Below, in pieces: positions 36,787 through 45,006 of a DNA stretch of 64,000 nucleotides. The notes under the pieces are model-generated. The model did no database searches. It was not told where the DNA came from and worked only from the letters and a program-made list of their open reading frames with translations. How positions within the stretch are numbered: position 1 is the first letter of the stretch; each line of letters opens with the position of its first letter. A program made the position numbers and the translations under genes. The DNA is from Caldilineaceae bacterium (GTDB taxonomy: Bacteria > Chloroflexota > Anaerolineae > Caldilineales > Caldilineaceae), in NCBI GenBank assembly GCA_026645575.1, contig JAPKMW010000065.1, forward strand, positions 1-64,000, written 5' to 3'.

Positions 36787-37224
36787 TCAATTGACCGGAC
36801 TACCGTCGGGTTCAAGAACGCACAACATTGTGTCGTCGGTGAGAGCTATCACATCATCAGTGACAGCTACCACATCATCAGTGACAGCGATCTCATCATC
36901 AGTGACAGCTACCACATCATCAGGGACAGCGATTACATCGTCGGTGACAGCAAGCGTATCATCAGTGACAGCGAGCGCATCATCAGTGACAGCGATCATA
37001 TCGTCGCCACCGCTGCCATTGTTGACGATTGGCAGATAGATGGCTGCCGCCAGGAGCGACTCAGGCGCAGACGGGTCGGCGCAATGTAGATCGCCCTCTT
37101 CACAACCAAGCGGCGGCATCGGCTCTGCCAACGTGGCGGCTGCCCCTAAGAACGCCAGGGCAAACGCCAACATGACGCCAAGCAATAGATGGCGTAGACG
37201 ATAGATTGGATTAACAGTGGACAT
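36787..37224 (-). CDS. Secreted protein with AVTDD heptad repeats
   Basis: A 145-residue protein. A Sec signal peptide (about 10-33, HLLLGVMLAFALAFLGAAA) is followed by EGDLHCADPSAPESLLA, IYLPIVNNGSGGDD and about eight 7-residue repeats of the form (V/I/L)-A-V-T-D-D-x (residues about 80-132), ending MLCVLEPDGSPVN. The repeats are Asp-rich and could bind calcium or be a surface stalk; Thr residues are frequent. The DNA repeat unit is 21 bp. ATG 37224 follows AAAGGGGGG; a longer frame to 37368 overlaps the promoter. Its promoter carries the 11-bp repeats. Confidence 0.75.
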   Translation of the reverse strand: MSTVNPIYRLRHLLLGVMLAFALAFLGAAATLAEPMPPLGCEEGDLHCADPSAPESLLAAAIYLPIVNNGSGGDDMIAVTDDALAVTDDTLAVTDDVIAVPDDVVAVTDDEIAVTDDVVAVTDDVIALTDDTMLCVLEPDGSPVN

Positions 37225-37358
37225 GGTTTCCCCCCTTTGCAATGACTCTTCTTTCCTGACTGGTGCTGGTGTACAAAAGCGCCGTCCAGGGCAACGCCCT
37301 TGCTGCCGGGATGGGGCGGCGCATACCAACAACTGCACGCCGTTGTGCAGTTGTAGTG

Positions 37359-37414
37359 AGTATAGCAAGAAAAAGTAGCGGACGTGGAGACGGTTTGGTG
37401 ACGCTTTGGTTGCA
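37359..37414 (-). promoter_or_regulatory. 11-bp-repeat promoter P1r (heptad-repeat gene)
   Basis: On the minus strand, heptamers TGCAACC, CGTCACC and CGTCTCC start every 11 bp (plus-strand positions 37408, 37397, 37386). They are followed by 21 bp and -10 TATACT (37364-37359). It is divergent from P1f, 10 bp away. Confidence 0.8.
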
Positions 37415-37424
37415 ACCTTGTTAC

Positions 37425-37479
37425 CGTCACCAAACCGTCACTGAACCGTCACCGCACGCCCGATTTTTGCTGGTATGAT
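37425..37479 (+). promoter_or_regulatory. 11-bp-repeat promoter P1f (cytochrome c gene)
   Basis: CGTCACC, CGTCACT and CGTCACC at 37425, 37436 and 37447, 20 bp before -10 TATGAT (37474-37479). The last repeat covers the -35 position. Confidence 0.8.
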
Positions 37480-37527
37480 CAAGGAGACAAGGGCAGATCC
37501 TGTGGCCTTGTCAACCGAAAGTGGACG

Positions 37528-37582
37528 CTCACCGCGTGCCTGTTGCGCTCTGTGCAGTAACAAGCCAGTGGCACGCGGTGAG
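37528..37582 (+). other. Structured leader hairpin upstream of the cytochrome c gene
   Basis: CTCACCGCGTGCC and GGCACGCGGTGAG form a perfect 13-bp stem over a 29-nt loop, extended by CCGAA/TTCGG outside. It lies 42 nt after the expected start from P1f and 168 nt before the ATG. The 525-bp gap 37225-37749 otherwise contains the two promoters and no convincing gene. Confidence 0.55.
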
Positions 37583-37749
37583 TCGGCTTCGGTAGCAGAA
37601 GTGACAATCGAAGTTGGGGCTTATGTAGGGGCTGTTACGGCGGAACATCGCCCACAACGGCATAATCATGTTAGCTTTCACTACAGAAAACATAGCACTA
37701 TATACAATATATTAATCAGGCATTCTATTATTCAGAACGAGTAACACTT

Positions 37750-38544
37750 ATGCAAGACAATCATTCATCCACCCCATTTTGGGGCATTACCATCGGTCTG
37801 CTGCTCCTGGCAACCGTGGTCTACGGGGCTGTTTTTCAATATCGTCAAGGCATCGCGCAAATCCATGCGCAAGCGGCGGTAGCGGCTGTGGCGACAACTA
37901 CGACAACGGCGTCGGTCGCCATGGCCGTTACCCCGACTCAACCAGCAACCGCCACTCCCCAAGCGGCGGCGCAAGGTACGGCCACGCCACGCGCCACCGC
38001 GACGCCACGGGCAACGGTGAAAGCCACAGCAACCAAACGCTCCACCGCGCTCACCGCCGGCAAGAGTGTGACCAAAACCAATGGCGTGACGACTGCTGCC
38101 GTGGTGACAACCAGTGCGCTCATTACCGCCACCGCTTTAACTGACACCGTCATCCTGACGAATGGCGCTTCATTGTCAACAACGGCGGCTACCACCAACA
38201 GCCAAGCGGCAGCGCCGCCCAAAGCGTCGGATGCGGTCGTGGCGGCTATTACGAAAGCCGGGTGCGCCGGGTGCCATGTGATCCCCGGCGTACCGGCGGC
38301 GGTGGGGGTGATTGGTCCCAATTTAAGCAATATCGGCGTAGCGGGCGCCACCCGCAAAGCCGATTACACCGCAGCAGAATATATCCTGGAATCGATTCGC
38401 ACGCCCAATGAATTCCTGGCGCCCAAGTGTCCCACCGGCCCCTGTATCGCGAACCTTATGCCGCCGAATTTGACCCAGACCCTGACGGCGGCGGAGATCG
38501 AGACGATTGTGAATTACCTGGTGACGCTACAGAGCGGGGAATAA
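37750..38544 (+). CDS. Membrane-anchored monohaem cytochrome c
   Basis: A 264-residue protein with an N-terminal transmembrane anchor (about 9-30), a long Ala/Thr-rich linker (ATATPQAAAQGTATPRATAT) and one cytochrome c domain. The haem motif is CAGCH in KAGCAGCHVIPGVPAAVG. AEYILESIRTPNEFLAPKC and LMPPNLTQTLTAAEIETIV follow; LMPPN holds the probable Met ligand. The domain is closely related to the first and last haem domains of the Idr-like P2 protein at 52022-54112, so it may be a redox partner. Driven by P1f. Confidence 0.85.
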   Translation: MQDNHSSTPFWGITIGLLLLATVVYGAVFQYRQGIAQIHAQAAVAAVATTTTTASVAMAVTPTQPATATPQAAAQGTATPRATATPRATVKATATKRSTALTAGKSVTKTNGVTTAAVVTTSALITATALTDTVILTNGASLSTTAATTNSQAAAPPKASDAVVAAITKAGCAGCHVIPGVPAAVGVIGPNLSNIGVAGATRKADYTAAEYILESIRTPNEFLAPKCPTGPCIANLMPPNLTQTLTAAEIETIVNYLVTLQSGE

Positions 38545-38574
38545 TCGCCAGCCGGAAGTAGCGCCGTAGGATCA

Positions 38575-38613
38575 GGCCGGCCAGCTGATGATTTGTTCAT
38601 CAGCTGGCCGGCC
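38575..38613. terminator. Perfect 17-bp stem-loop terminator
   Basis: 38575-38591 pairs exactly with 38597-38613 over TTTGT, followed by TTTGTTTTG. It terminates the cytochrome c gene. Confidence 0.88.
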
Positions 38614-38621
38614 TTTGTTTT

Positions 38622-38676
38622 GGGAGCGCCACCATCCTGGCGACAGAACAGATGCCGCCAGGATGGTGGCGCTCCC
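38622..38676. repeat. GGAGCGCC palindrome copy 3
   Basis: GGGAGCGCCACCATCCTGGC pairs with GCCAGGATGGTGGCGCTCCC around a 15-nt spacer. It lies just beyond the terminator and before a convergent regulator gene. Confidence 0.7.
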
Positions 38677-38679
38677 AGG

Positions 38680-39336
38680 TTACTCTGCGCACATCTGCCC
38701 GTTCTCATAGTTGCGCTGCACCCAAAGCGCGGCCTCGACACGGGTGCGCACCTGCAATTTCTGCAATACGTTGGTCATGTAATGTTTGACCGTCTTTTCC
38801 GCCAGGTGCAGTTGTTCGCCGATTTCCCGATTGGTCAGCCCTTTGCCGACTAGACAGAGGACATCGCGTTCCCGTTCGGTCAGTTCTGCCAGCAGATCGT
38901 GGTGTTGGTTGCGCGCCGGGTCAAAGAGGGCGGCGTTAGAAAGCCCCGGTGAGATATACATGCCGCCGGCAGCGACGAGCCGTACAATGTTGACCAATTC
39001 TTTGGCGGCAACCCCCTTTAACACATAGCCGCCGGCGCCGGCCTTGAGTGCGTTGATCAGGTCCGCTTCTTCTTCCGAGGCGGTCAGCATGACAATGCGC
39101 ACCGTGGGACAAGTCGCCGTCACCCGTTGCGCCAACACCAGGCCGTCTTCTTCCGGCAGGGTAATATCCAGCAACACGATGTCCGGCGCCAGTTGTTGGG
39201 TTAGCGTGAAGGCTTCACGGGTGTTGCCGGCCTGCGCCACCACGGTCAGATCCGGCTGGCTATCCAAGGTGAGGGCGACCCCTTCCCGATAGAGGGGGTG
39301 GTCATCTGCAATCAGTACACGAATTTGGTCACTCAT
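38680..39336 (-). CDS. NarL-type response regulator
   Basis: A 218-residue protein. The receiver domain has VLIADDHPLYREGVALTL, phospho-Asp in VLLDITLPEEDG and Lys in YVLKGV. The LuxR domain has LTERERDVLCLVGKG and NREIGEQLHLAEKTVKHYM. ATG 39336 overlaps the stop of the kinase gene by 8 bp. It ends WVQRNYENGQMCAE. Confidence 0.92.
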   Translation of the reverse strand: MSDQIRVLIADDHPLYREGVALTLDSQPDLTVVAQAGNTREAFTLTQQLAPDIVLLDITLPEEDGLVLAQRVTATCPTVRIVMLTASEEEADLINALKAGAGGYVLKGVAAKELVNIVRLVAAGGMYISPGLSNAALFDPARNQHHDLLAELTERERDVLCLVGKGLTNREIGEQLHLAEKTVKHYMTNVLQKLQVRTRVEAALWVQRNYENGQMCAE

Positions 39337-40780
39337 GTTCTTCCTCTTTTTCTGCTCTGCCATCGGTTACAGGCAGACAGGCCCAGACGGTTGTGCCGGC
39401 GCCAGGCGCACTTGCCACTTGAAAGAGGCCGCCCAACACTTCCACCCGTTCGCGCATCCCGGCTAGCCCCAAACGGCCCTTTTGCCGGCTCTGTTGCGGA
39501 TCAAAGCCGGGGCCTTGATCCACAATTTTGACCGACAACATGGGTTGCGCTTTGACGCGCACTTTCTCAACATAGATACTTTGGGCGGCGCCGGTGGCGT
39601 GGCGAAAGCTGTTGATGAGCGCTTCTTGCAAGAGCCGATAGAGCGTAACTTTGATCGCCAGCGGGGCGTTGTCCGATTCACCTGTCGTGGGCAACCAGGG
39701 CAATGTCGGTGCGGTTAGTGGCGCCAGGGTTAGTTGCACCGAGCAGCCGGTTTTGCGTTCATAATCACGAACGGCATGTTCAACAATGGCGCTGACTGTG
39801 AGCATTTCCAACTTGGGGGAGCGTAAACCGGCGGCAAGGGTGCGCACTTCCGTCAAGGCCGAGTCCAGCGCGGTTTTCACGAACTGAAAGTCTTTGGTCA
39901 ACTGTTCGGCGCCTGTCTTTGTCGTCTGCTGTTGGCGAACACCTTCGTAGAGCGGCTCCAGCCGCAAGAGCGCCAGGGCGAGATCTTGGGCCATGCCATC
40001 ATGGAGATCAGCAGAAAGGCGGCTCAAAAATTGCTCATTCAGCGTGGTCGCGCGCGCCGCGGCCCGTTGCACCTGGGCATGGAGGCGGCGATTTTGCAGT
40101 AGATTCGCCACTAATTGGCCGTGTTGTGTCACAATGAGATTGCTGGCGCGCCCCACAAGGCCGGCCAACACCAGATAGGCCGCCAACATGGTAATACCAA
40201 TAACCAGCCAACTCTGCCTTTGCATCTGCCGAATTTCCGCACGTAGGGCATCGGGTGGTTGGTAAAATTCGGAGACGGCAATGATTCGCCCGTCTTTGGT
40301 TGCCAGAATGGGGGCATAGATTTCAATCAACTCATGCCAGCGGGCGCGCTCATAAGCATTCTCCGGGTCAGCGAGATCGCTAATATCTGCCGTCACTTCG
40401 CCGACCAACGACCGATCCAGTTCCGGGTTGTCGGGGAATTGCTGGTTCATCAGTGCCGGAACAGAGCTATAGAGGACGCGATGATCGGGCGACCAGACCT
40501 TAAAACTCACAATTTCCTGACTGAGCGGCGACTCTTTGATCAGCCGATCCAGCCCGCGAATATCGTCGGCGGACAAGGCGCCGGTCTCCGGGATGCTGCT
40601 TAGATAGTGGGTGACATAGCTGTTGACATAGAGCGAGGTAAAGGCGGCGGTTCGCTCGATCACCTGCGCCTCGATCTGCCGCGCGACAAAGGCGCCAATG
40701 ACAAACATCGCCAGCAGCATGACCAAAAAACTGACCAGTAGGTACTGCCGCGCCAATGATAATCGTGTAAATGCCGCCAT
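39329..40780 (-). CDS. NarX-type sensor histidine kinase
   Basis: A 483-residue membrane kinase. Two transmembrane helices (about 12-30 and 187-205) bracket an extracytoplasmic sensor of about 150 residues with SFKVWSPDHRVLYSSVPALM. HisKA_3 has SRLSADLHDGMAQDLALALL (phospho-His), and HATPase has EALINSFRHATGAAQSIYV and DQGPGFDPQQ. It is paired with the overlapping response regulator. The ATG at 40780 is preferred because the extra 18 residues in a longer frame are poorly hydrophobic and unlike a signal. Confidence 0.9.
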   Translation of the reverse strand: MAAFTRLSLARQYLLVSFLVMLLAMFVIGAFVARQIEAQVIERTAAFTSLYVNSYVTHYLSSIPETGALSADDIRGLDRLIKESPLSQEIVSFKVWSPDHRVLYSSVPALMNQQFPDNPELDRSLVGEVTADISDLADPENAYERARWHELIEIYAPILATKDGRIIAVSEFYQPPDALRAEIRQMQRQSWLVIGITMLAAYLVLAGLVGRASNLIVTQHGQLVANLLQNRRLHAQVQRAAARATTLNEQFLSRLSADLHDGMAQDLALALLRLEPLYEGVRQQQTTKTGAEQLTKDFQFVKTALDSALTEVRTLAAGLRSPKLEMLTVSAIVEHAVRDYERKTGCSVQLTLAPLTAPTLPWLPTTGESDNAPLAIKVTLYRLLQEALINSFRHATGAAQSIYVEKVRVKAQPMLSVKIVDQGPGFDPQQSRQKGRLGLAGMRERVEVLGGLFQVASAPGAGTTVWACLPVTDGRAEKEEEHE

Positions 40781-41264
40781 CGTCTTCACTCCTCGCTTGC
40801 GTTCAGACCTTAGTCTGAAAAAAGTAGCGCCCATTGGCGGTCAAAGCTTCCGACTCCCGCCCCTACCACGCCGCGTCTGATTGTGACATAATCACGACAG
40901 ACCGATAAACGGTAGTCCGCAGTCCTAAGTCCGAGGTGTCCTCTGGACCCCTAAGTCAGGCTCGATAGCGTTGCGGTCTACTGATAAACCCGCAAGACTT
41001 ATCGGTGTAGGGTTCCTGCTGAAACTGCTTCCACGACTGATCAGCGGATAACCGTTTGTCATGTTGCTCAGTGAACAAGCCAGCCCGTGGCCGACCCCCG
41101 ATGTCACAAGAAAGGAGAATGCCTATGACCATCTTCTAAGATACCGTGATCTTCACACGGCAAACGTTGACGTTCTTACGTTACCGGCAACCAATTGTCC
41201 CTGTTGTCGGCCTTTGTCCTTACCAATAACCAAACAACCTGGTACAAGTAACAGAAAGGATACG
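40781..41264. other. Intergenic region with interspersed repeat and a mini-ORF
   Basis: It holds interspersed copy 5 (40911-40984). AAAGGAG at 41112-41118 is followed by a 6-codon frame MPMTIF with stop (41119-41139), a possible leader peptide. The large secreted-protein gene starts 126 bp later. Nothing else is clear. Confidence 0.4.
40911..40984 (+). repeat. GTAGTCC/GCGTTGCGGTCTAC interspersed repeat, copy 5
   Basis: GGTAGTCCGCAGTCCTAAGT at one end and AGCGTTGCGGTCTACTGA at the other, like copy 4 at 30521-30588 but with a different middle. Confidence 0.72.
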
Positions 41265-43430
41265 ATGATGTATCATAAAGCAACGTTCACCGCCATGCGG
41301 CTTTTGTTGTTGAGCGCCTTCCTGCTCAACCTGGCGACCAGTCATGGCGTCTATGCCCAAAGCAATCCCAATGATCCGGGCATTTTGGAACCGGTGCTGA
41401 GCGCCGTCACCGGACAACCGGTGCGCATTCCCCACACCGACCAAGTGGCCAACGGCCAGCAATTGAATATTGTCGGCAGTGTGGCGACGCAACTAGCCCA
41501 AGGGGCGACCAGCATGACCGGCCACCCGATTACCCAAGTCGCCAGTCCCCATGATGATATGGAGCAGGCGCTGAAGGATCTAAAGGACGCCGCGCAGGAC
41601 AACGACCCGGCGGCCATGCAAGCCGCCGCGGCTGAATTACAGGCGATTCTACTGGGTACAACCCAAGGGCGCATCTATGACGGCTTTGCCATGCTCAACT
41701 ACAACCGTGGCGCCTTTATGCCCGACCACGTCCCCGGCGAATACAAGATGAAGACCCTGCGTGACAGTGGTCAGACCGAGATGGGCATTGACGGCCAGCC
41801 GCGCAAGATTTGGGAAGTGGATGTCAACATGCTTTGGTATGACGAGCAATTCGACGCCGATACCTTCCTGTTGCGGGTGCCAGTGGCTGCCCATGAGTTT
41901 GATACCTTTCGCGTCCACTATCGCATCTACTCACTGGAACGGGAAGAGTTTTCCCCCACGACGATGTTGAATGACTGGAAATTCCCCGGCAGCGTGCAAT
42001 TTGCTTTCAAAGCCTTTGATTCGGTCTGGCAGCCGATCAACGGTGATACAGTGACGACGATCACGGTTGCCCATCCGCCCTTGGGCTTGCTCAATGGCAT
42101 CTACACCTGGGGCTGGCGCCAACACCCGCCCCGCATTCAGTTCATGCAACCGGTCTTTGAAATTGTCAATGCCCACACCGGCCAGGTGGAATTAGACCCC
42201 GAAGGCCAGAGCTTTGCCCTGCGTAACCGCCTCTTGACCATCAATGACATCGGTGACGCCGCCCCGGAAAAGAAGATGTACACCGTTGCGCAAGCGGCCT
42301 TGAGTAGTGCAACGCCCAATCAGGTCAAAGATATGTTGACCAAAGCCAATGTCGCCCCGCGCGGCACTTGGCAGGAATGGGCGAATCTGGCGGAAAATCA
42401 GCGCCAGTTACCGCCCGAAGCCTGGGATGTATTAGCCACCGAAGGCATCGGCCAGGGCAGCTTTGGCCCCTATCGCTTTGTGGTGGCCTATCTGAACCAG
42501 GAAATGTATGGGGAAGGGCCACAGGGGGACACGATTCAGCCGTTTAACCAGGGGGACCGCTTCCCGATCAAGATTATTAACCTGGATAAGAATTCGCACT
42601 ACTATCGCCTGGTTGACTTTGGCCCCCGGCTGCACAATGATATTGCCGGGTTGGGCAATGCCGGCGGCCATAGCTTTGAAATCCTCAATTTCAAGGGCGT
42701 CTATGGCGTGCCCAAGGTGGCCGAGTTGCAATGGCGAGCCGGTTGGGGCTTCCGCTTGGGTCTGGATGTCTTGCCCCAACAGGATGTCTTCCCTCGCCCG
42801 CAGGATACGGTTGGCTTGAAACCTTTCTTTGACGGCGCCGGCAACCAGCGCACTGGTTATCAATTTTCGGCGCAAAATCGCCAAGGTGACTTCCGCATGG
42901 ATGTGCCGCCCATGGTCATCGGCACTATGATGCAGCCGAGCGCCCAGGGGTTCAAAGAAGGCGACGGCAGCAATGGTCTCTTGATGGGGCAGTTGACGGA
43001 AGGGTACGGCGTCGCCCGTGCCTGCGCCTTCGATGCCGCACCGATGGGCCAATTCTGCCCGCAGGATCTGAGTCCCTTCAACCCCACTGGCGACAAGAAT
43101 ATGGATATGAATGGCGACGGCGTGATGGATGTTTTGCTCTTCCCGCCCTTCTTGCGCAACCCGAATCCCAACGGCGGCGATGTCTTCCCGCCCAATAGCG
43201 CCTTCAAACCATTCTTTCACCTCAACCCGAACAATGGCTCGCTCTACATCGACCCCAACGATCCGAGCAAAGGCTTCTGGGCTGATCTCACCTTCGCCCA
43301 CGGTCGCCCGATTCCAGGGGGTACGTCCCTCAGCGCCAACATCGAAGCGCCACGGGCTGCCGGTCAGGTCTTCTATCAATTTGACCACCTGTACCACGAC
43401 AATGCGATCTTCTCGCCCCATCCGCAGTAA
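41265..43430 (+). CDS. Large secreted protein of unknown function
   Basis: A 721-residue protein with a Sec signal peptide (LLLLSAFLLNLATSHGVYA, about residues 11-30). It has a helical stretch (DDMEQALKDLKDAAQDNDPA), then beta-rich sequence with YNRGAFMPDHVPGEYKMKTL, EVDVNMLWYDEQFDADTFLL and NSHYYRLVDFGPRLHNDIAG. The C-terminal part is rich in Asn/Pro/Gly and contains DKNMDMNGDGVMDVLLF, an Asp-rich calcium-type loop. I do not recognise the family. AAAGGA precedes a double ATG (41265, 41268). A strong terminator follows. Confidence 0.72.
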   Translation: MMYHKATFTAMRLLLLSAFLLNLATSHGVYAQSNPNDPGILEPVLSAVTGQPVRIPHTDQVANGQQLNIVGSVATQLAQGATSMTGHPITQVASPHDDMEQALKDLKDAAQDNDPAAMQAAAAELQAILLGTTQGRIYDGFAMLNYNRGAFMPDHVPGEYKMKTLRDSGQTEMGIDGQPRKIWEVDVNMLWYDEQFDADTFLLRVPVAAHEFDTFRVHYRIYSLEREEFSPTTMLNDWKFPGSVQFAFKAFDSVWQPINGDTVTTITVAHPPLGLLNGIYTWGWRQHPPRIQFMQPVFEIVNAHTGQVELDPEGQSFALRNRLLTINDIGDAAPEKKMYTVAQAALSSATPNQVKDMLTKANVAPRGTWQEWANLAENQRQLPPEAWDVLATEGIGQGSFGPYRFVVAYLNQEMYGEGPQGDTIQPFNQGDRFPIKIINLDKNSHYYRLVDFGPRLHNDIAGLGNAGGHSFEILNFKGVYGVPKVAELQWRAGWGFRLGLDVLPQQDVFPRPQDTVGLKPFFDGAGNQRTGYQFSAQNRQGDFRMDVPPMVIGTMMQPSAQGFKEGDGSNGLLMGQLTEGYGVARACAFDAAPMGQFCPQDLSPFNPTGDKNMDMNGDGVMDVLLFPPFLRNPNPNGGDVFPPNSAFKPFFHLNPNNGSLYIDPNDPSKGFWADLTFAHGRPIPGGTSLSANIEAPRAAGQVFYQFDHLYHDNAIFSPHPQ

Positions 43431-43456
43431 GGATGCGGTAAACGAATAGAGGCTGA

Positions 43457-43494
43457 TCAAAAACGCCTGCTCACAACTGAGCAGGCGTTTTTGA
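43457..43494. terminator. Rho-independent terminator
   Basis: CAAAAACGCCTGCTCA and TGAGCAGGCGTTTTTG form a perfect stem around CAAC, followed on the plus strand by the T5 of the arm. Confidence 0.92.
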
Positions 43495-43510
43495 TTGGGA
43501 TCGGAACCGC

Positions 43511-43566
43511 CGTCACCAAACCGTCACCAAACCGTTCCCGTTCCCCCACCATTTTTCTGGTATCAT
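43511..43566 (+). promoter_or_regulatory. 11-bp-repeat promoter P2 (LanB-C-like gene)
   Basis: CGTCACC, CGTCACC and CGTTCCC at 43511, 43522 and 43533, 21 bp before -10 TATCAT (43561-43566). The GTG start is 69 bp downstream. Confidence 0.82.
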
Positions 43567-43634
43567 CTATACAGCCGCGACAATTGTTGCGCGACGCTCT
43601 GTCATGCCGGTATTGAAAGTAAGGAAAGAGCACC

Positions 43635-44552
43635 GTGAATTCCCAACCACCCACTTGGTTGGCCGTCCACCTCTATGCCGATGAACCGTGGGAAGGGTTG
43701 CTCGGCCAGGGCATCCAGCCCCTTGTCCAAGAGGTGATCAGCGCCGGACTGAGTACACACTTCTTCTTCTGTCGTTCCTGGACGCGGCGACCGCACCTCA
43801 AGCTCTATTTTGGAAGTGGGCCGGAGCAACGGTGCGTCGCTTTACAGCCCCGGCTCGAACGCTACTTTCGCCACGATTTCGCCCACCGCCTGCTGTTCCA
43901 TGAACCTTCCGACCGCTTCACCTATACCCTGGATTTTCTACCGGTGACAATGCCCCCCATGTTGCTTTCGGCTACTGGCGCGCCGCACGCGCTTTCAGTA
44001 CGCTATGCGGGGCTGTTGTCCCAAATCATGCTGAATCTCTTTGCACAAAACGTTCCCTGGAGCGCAGCGCGTGGGCTAACTGCGACCATACAGTTGCATT
44101 TGGGGCTGGCCTGGATGTTGGGTTTGGATTGGGCGGCGACCAGCGCCTTCTATCGCACGGCCGGCGCGCTGTGGCTCGGTGAGCATGCGCCGGCCATGAC
44201 CGAAAGCAACCGGCGCCAGCCCAACCGCTTTGCCGCTCATCTGCGTTCCCAGCAGCACAAGCTGCACAGCTATGGCCGGGCCTTGTGGGATGCGTTGCAA
44301 CTGGCGGCGCCCTTTGACGAGCCGTGGTTCCGCCAGTGGCTCCATGCACTCCGCCCCATGCGCCAGGAAATAGTGCCGTTGCCACCGGCCCCCACTTGTG
44401 ATCCGCACCAATGGGCCGTGCTGGCCGCGCATACCCATCTGATCAACAACCAACTGGGCATCGTCGCGCAAGAGGAAGTGCTGCTTGGTCAACTTTTGGC
44501 CGACGCTTTTGCCATGCCACTGCCGTCATCCACACCCTCTCCGTTGATATAG
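43635..44552 (+). CDS. Stand-alone lantibiotic-dehydratase C-terminal (SpaB_C/thiopeptide) domain protein
   Basis: A 305-residue protein. The N-terminal WLAVHLYADEPWEGLLGQGI, STHFFFCRSWTRRPHLKLYF and the C-terminal HTHLINNQLGIVAQEEVLLG match the small elimination domain of LanB-type dehydratases, also found alone in thiopeptide and other RiPP clusters. Known homologues remove glutamate from modified Ser/Thr, catalyse cycloaddition or add amino acids to peptides. No full LanB or clear precursor gene is adjacent. The GTG start follows AAGGAAAGAG. It has its own 11-bp-repeat promoter. Confidence 0.75.
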   Translation: MNSQPPTWLAVHLYADEPWEGLLGQGIQPLVQEVISAGLSTHFFFCRSWTRRPHLKLYFGSGPEQRCVALQPRLERYFRHDFAHRLLFHEPSDRFTYTLDFLPVTMPPMLLSATGAPHALSVRYAGLLSQIMLNLFAQNVPWSAARGLTATIQLHLGLAWMLGLDWAATSAFYRTAGALWLGEHAPAMTESNRRQPNRFAAHLRSQQHKLHSYGRALWDALQLAAPFDEPWFRQWLHALRPMRQEIVPLPPAPTCDPHQWAVLAAHTHLINNQLGIVAQEEVLLGQLLADAFAMPLPSSTPSPLI

Positions 44553-44587
44553 TTGCACTGCTTCCAATTCACATAACTCCATTACAC

Positions 44588-44661
44588 CTAGTCGTCCGCA
44601 GTCAGTTCGTCGCGTAGTCCGGCGTCAACTCATTTCACTTTGGTTGCGTTGCGGTCTACTA
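44588..44661 (+). repeat. GTAGTCC/GCGTTGCGGTCTAC interspersed repeat, copy 6
   Basis: GTCGTCCGCAGTCAG, GCGTAGTCCGGCGTCAACTC and TTGCGTTGCGGTCTACTA. With promoter P3 it fills most of the 454-bp gap 44553-45006. Confidence 0.72.
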
Positions 44662-44711
44662 ATCCTTGGGGTTTCGGCTTCTTTCGACGAGGGGATCTGA
44701 TCCCTAGCGAA

Positions 44712-44811
44712 CGTCACTATTCCGTCACCGATCGGTCACCAAGCGGCAACCAACCCGTCACCCAATCGCCACCAAACCGTTCCCGCACGCCGCCTCATTT
44801 GGGCGTATACT
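44712..44811 (+). promoter_or_regulatory. 11-bp-repeat promoter P3 with seven heptamers (kelch gene)
   Basis: Heptamers start at 44712, 44723, 44734, 44745, 44756, 44767 and 44778: CGTCACT, CGTCACC, GGTCACC, GGCAACC, CGTCACC, CGCCACC and CGTTCCC. There are 21 bp to -10 TATACT (44806-44811). The leader to ATG 45007 is about 190 nt. Confidence 0.85.
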
Positions 44812-45006
44812 CGTTGCCAGCAGCGGGATGGTTTTAACCCTCTAGAACAGGAGCCACCCCCTGCCAGAACTGAAGGCGGTCGCAAGAAAGGAACAGGCAA
44901 TGTGAAGAGCAGCAGAACAACGTGGCGTAAAACCCACAACAACCAGAAACAAGCTTTCAACCAACAAATCGCAACTTCAATTTAGCACAGAGAAAGGACA
45001 GTTCCC

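Noticed and set aside
36838..37015. Regular ATCATCAGTGACAG-like repeats resembling a CRISPR array
   Set aside because: The 21-bp units have no unique spacers and encode an in-frame heptad repeat after a signal peptide.
37475..37744. Possible 89-residue gene downstream of P1f
   Set aside because: It spans the leader hairpin and shows no protein-like features.
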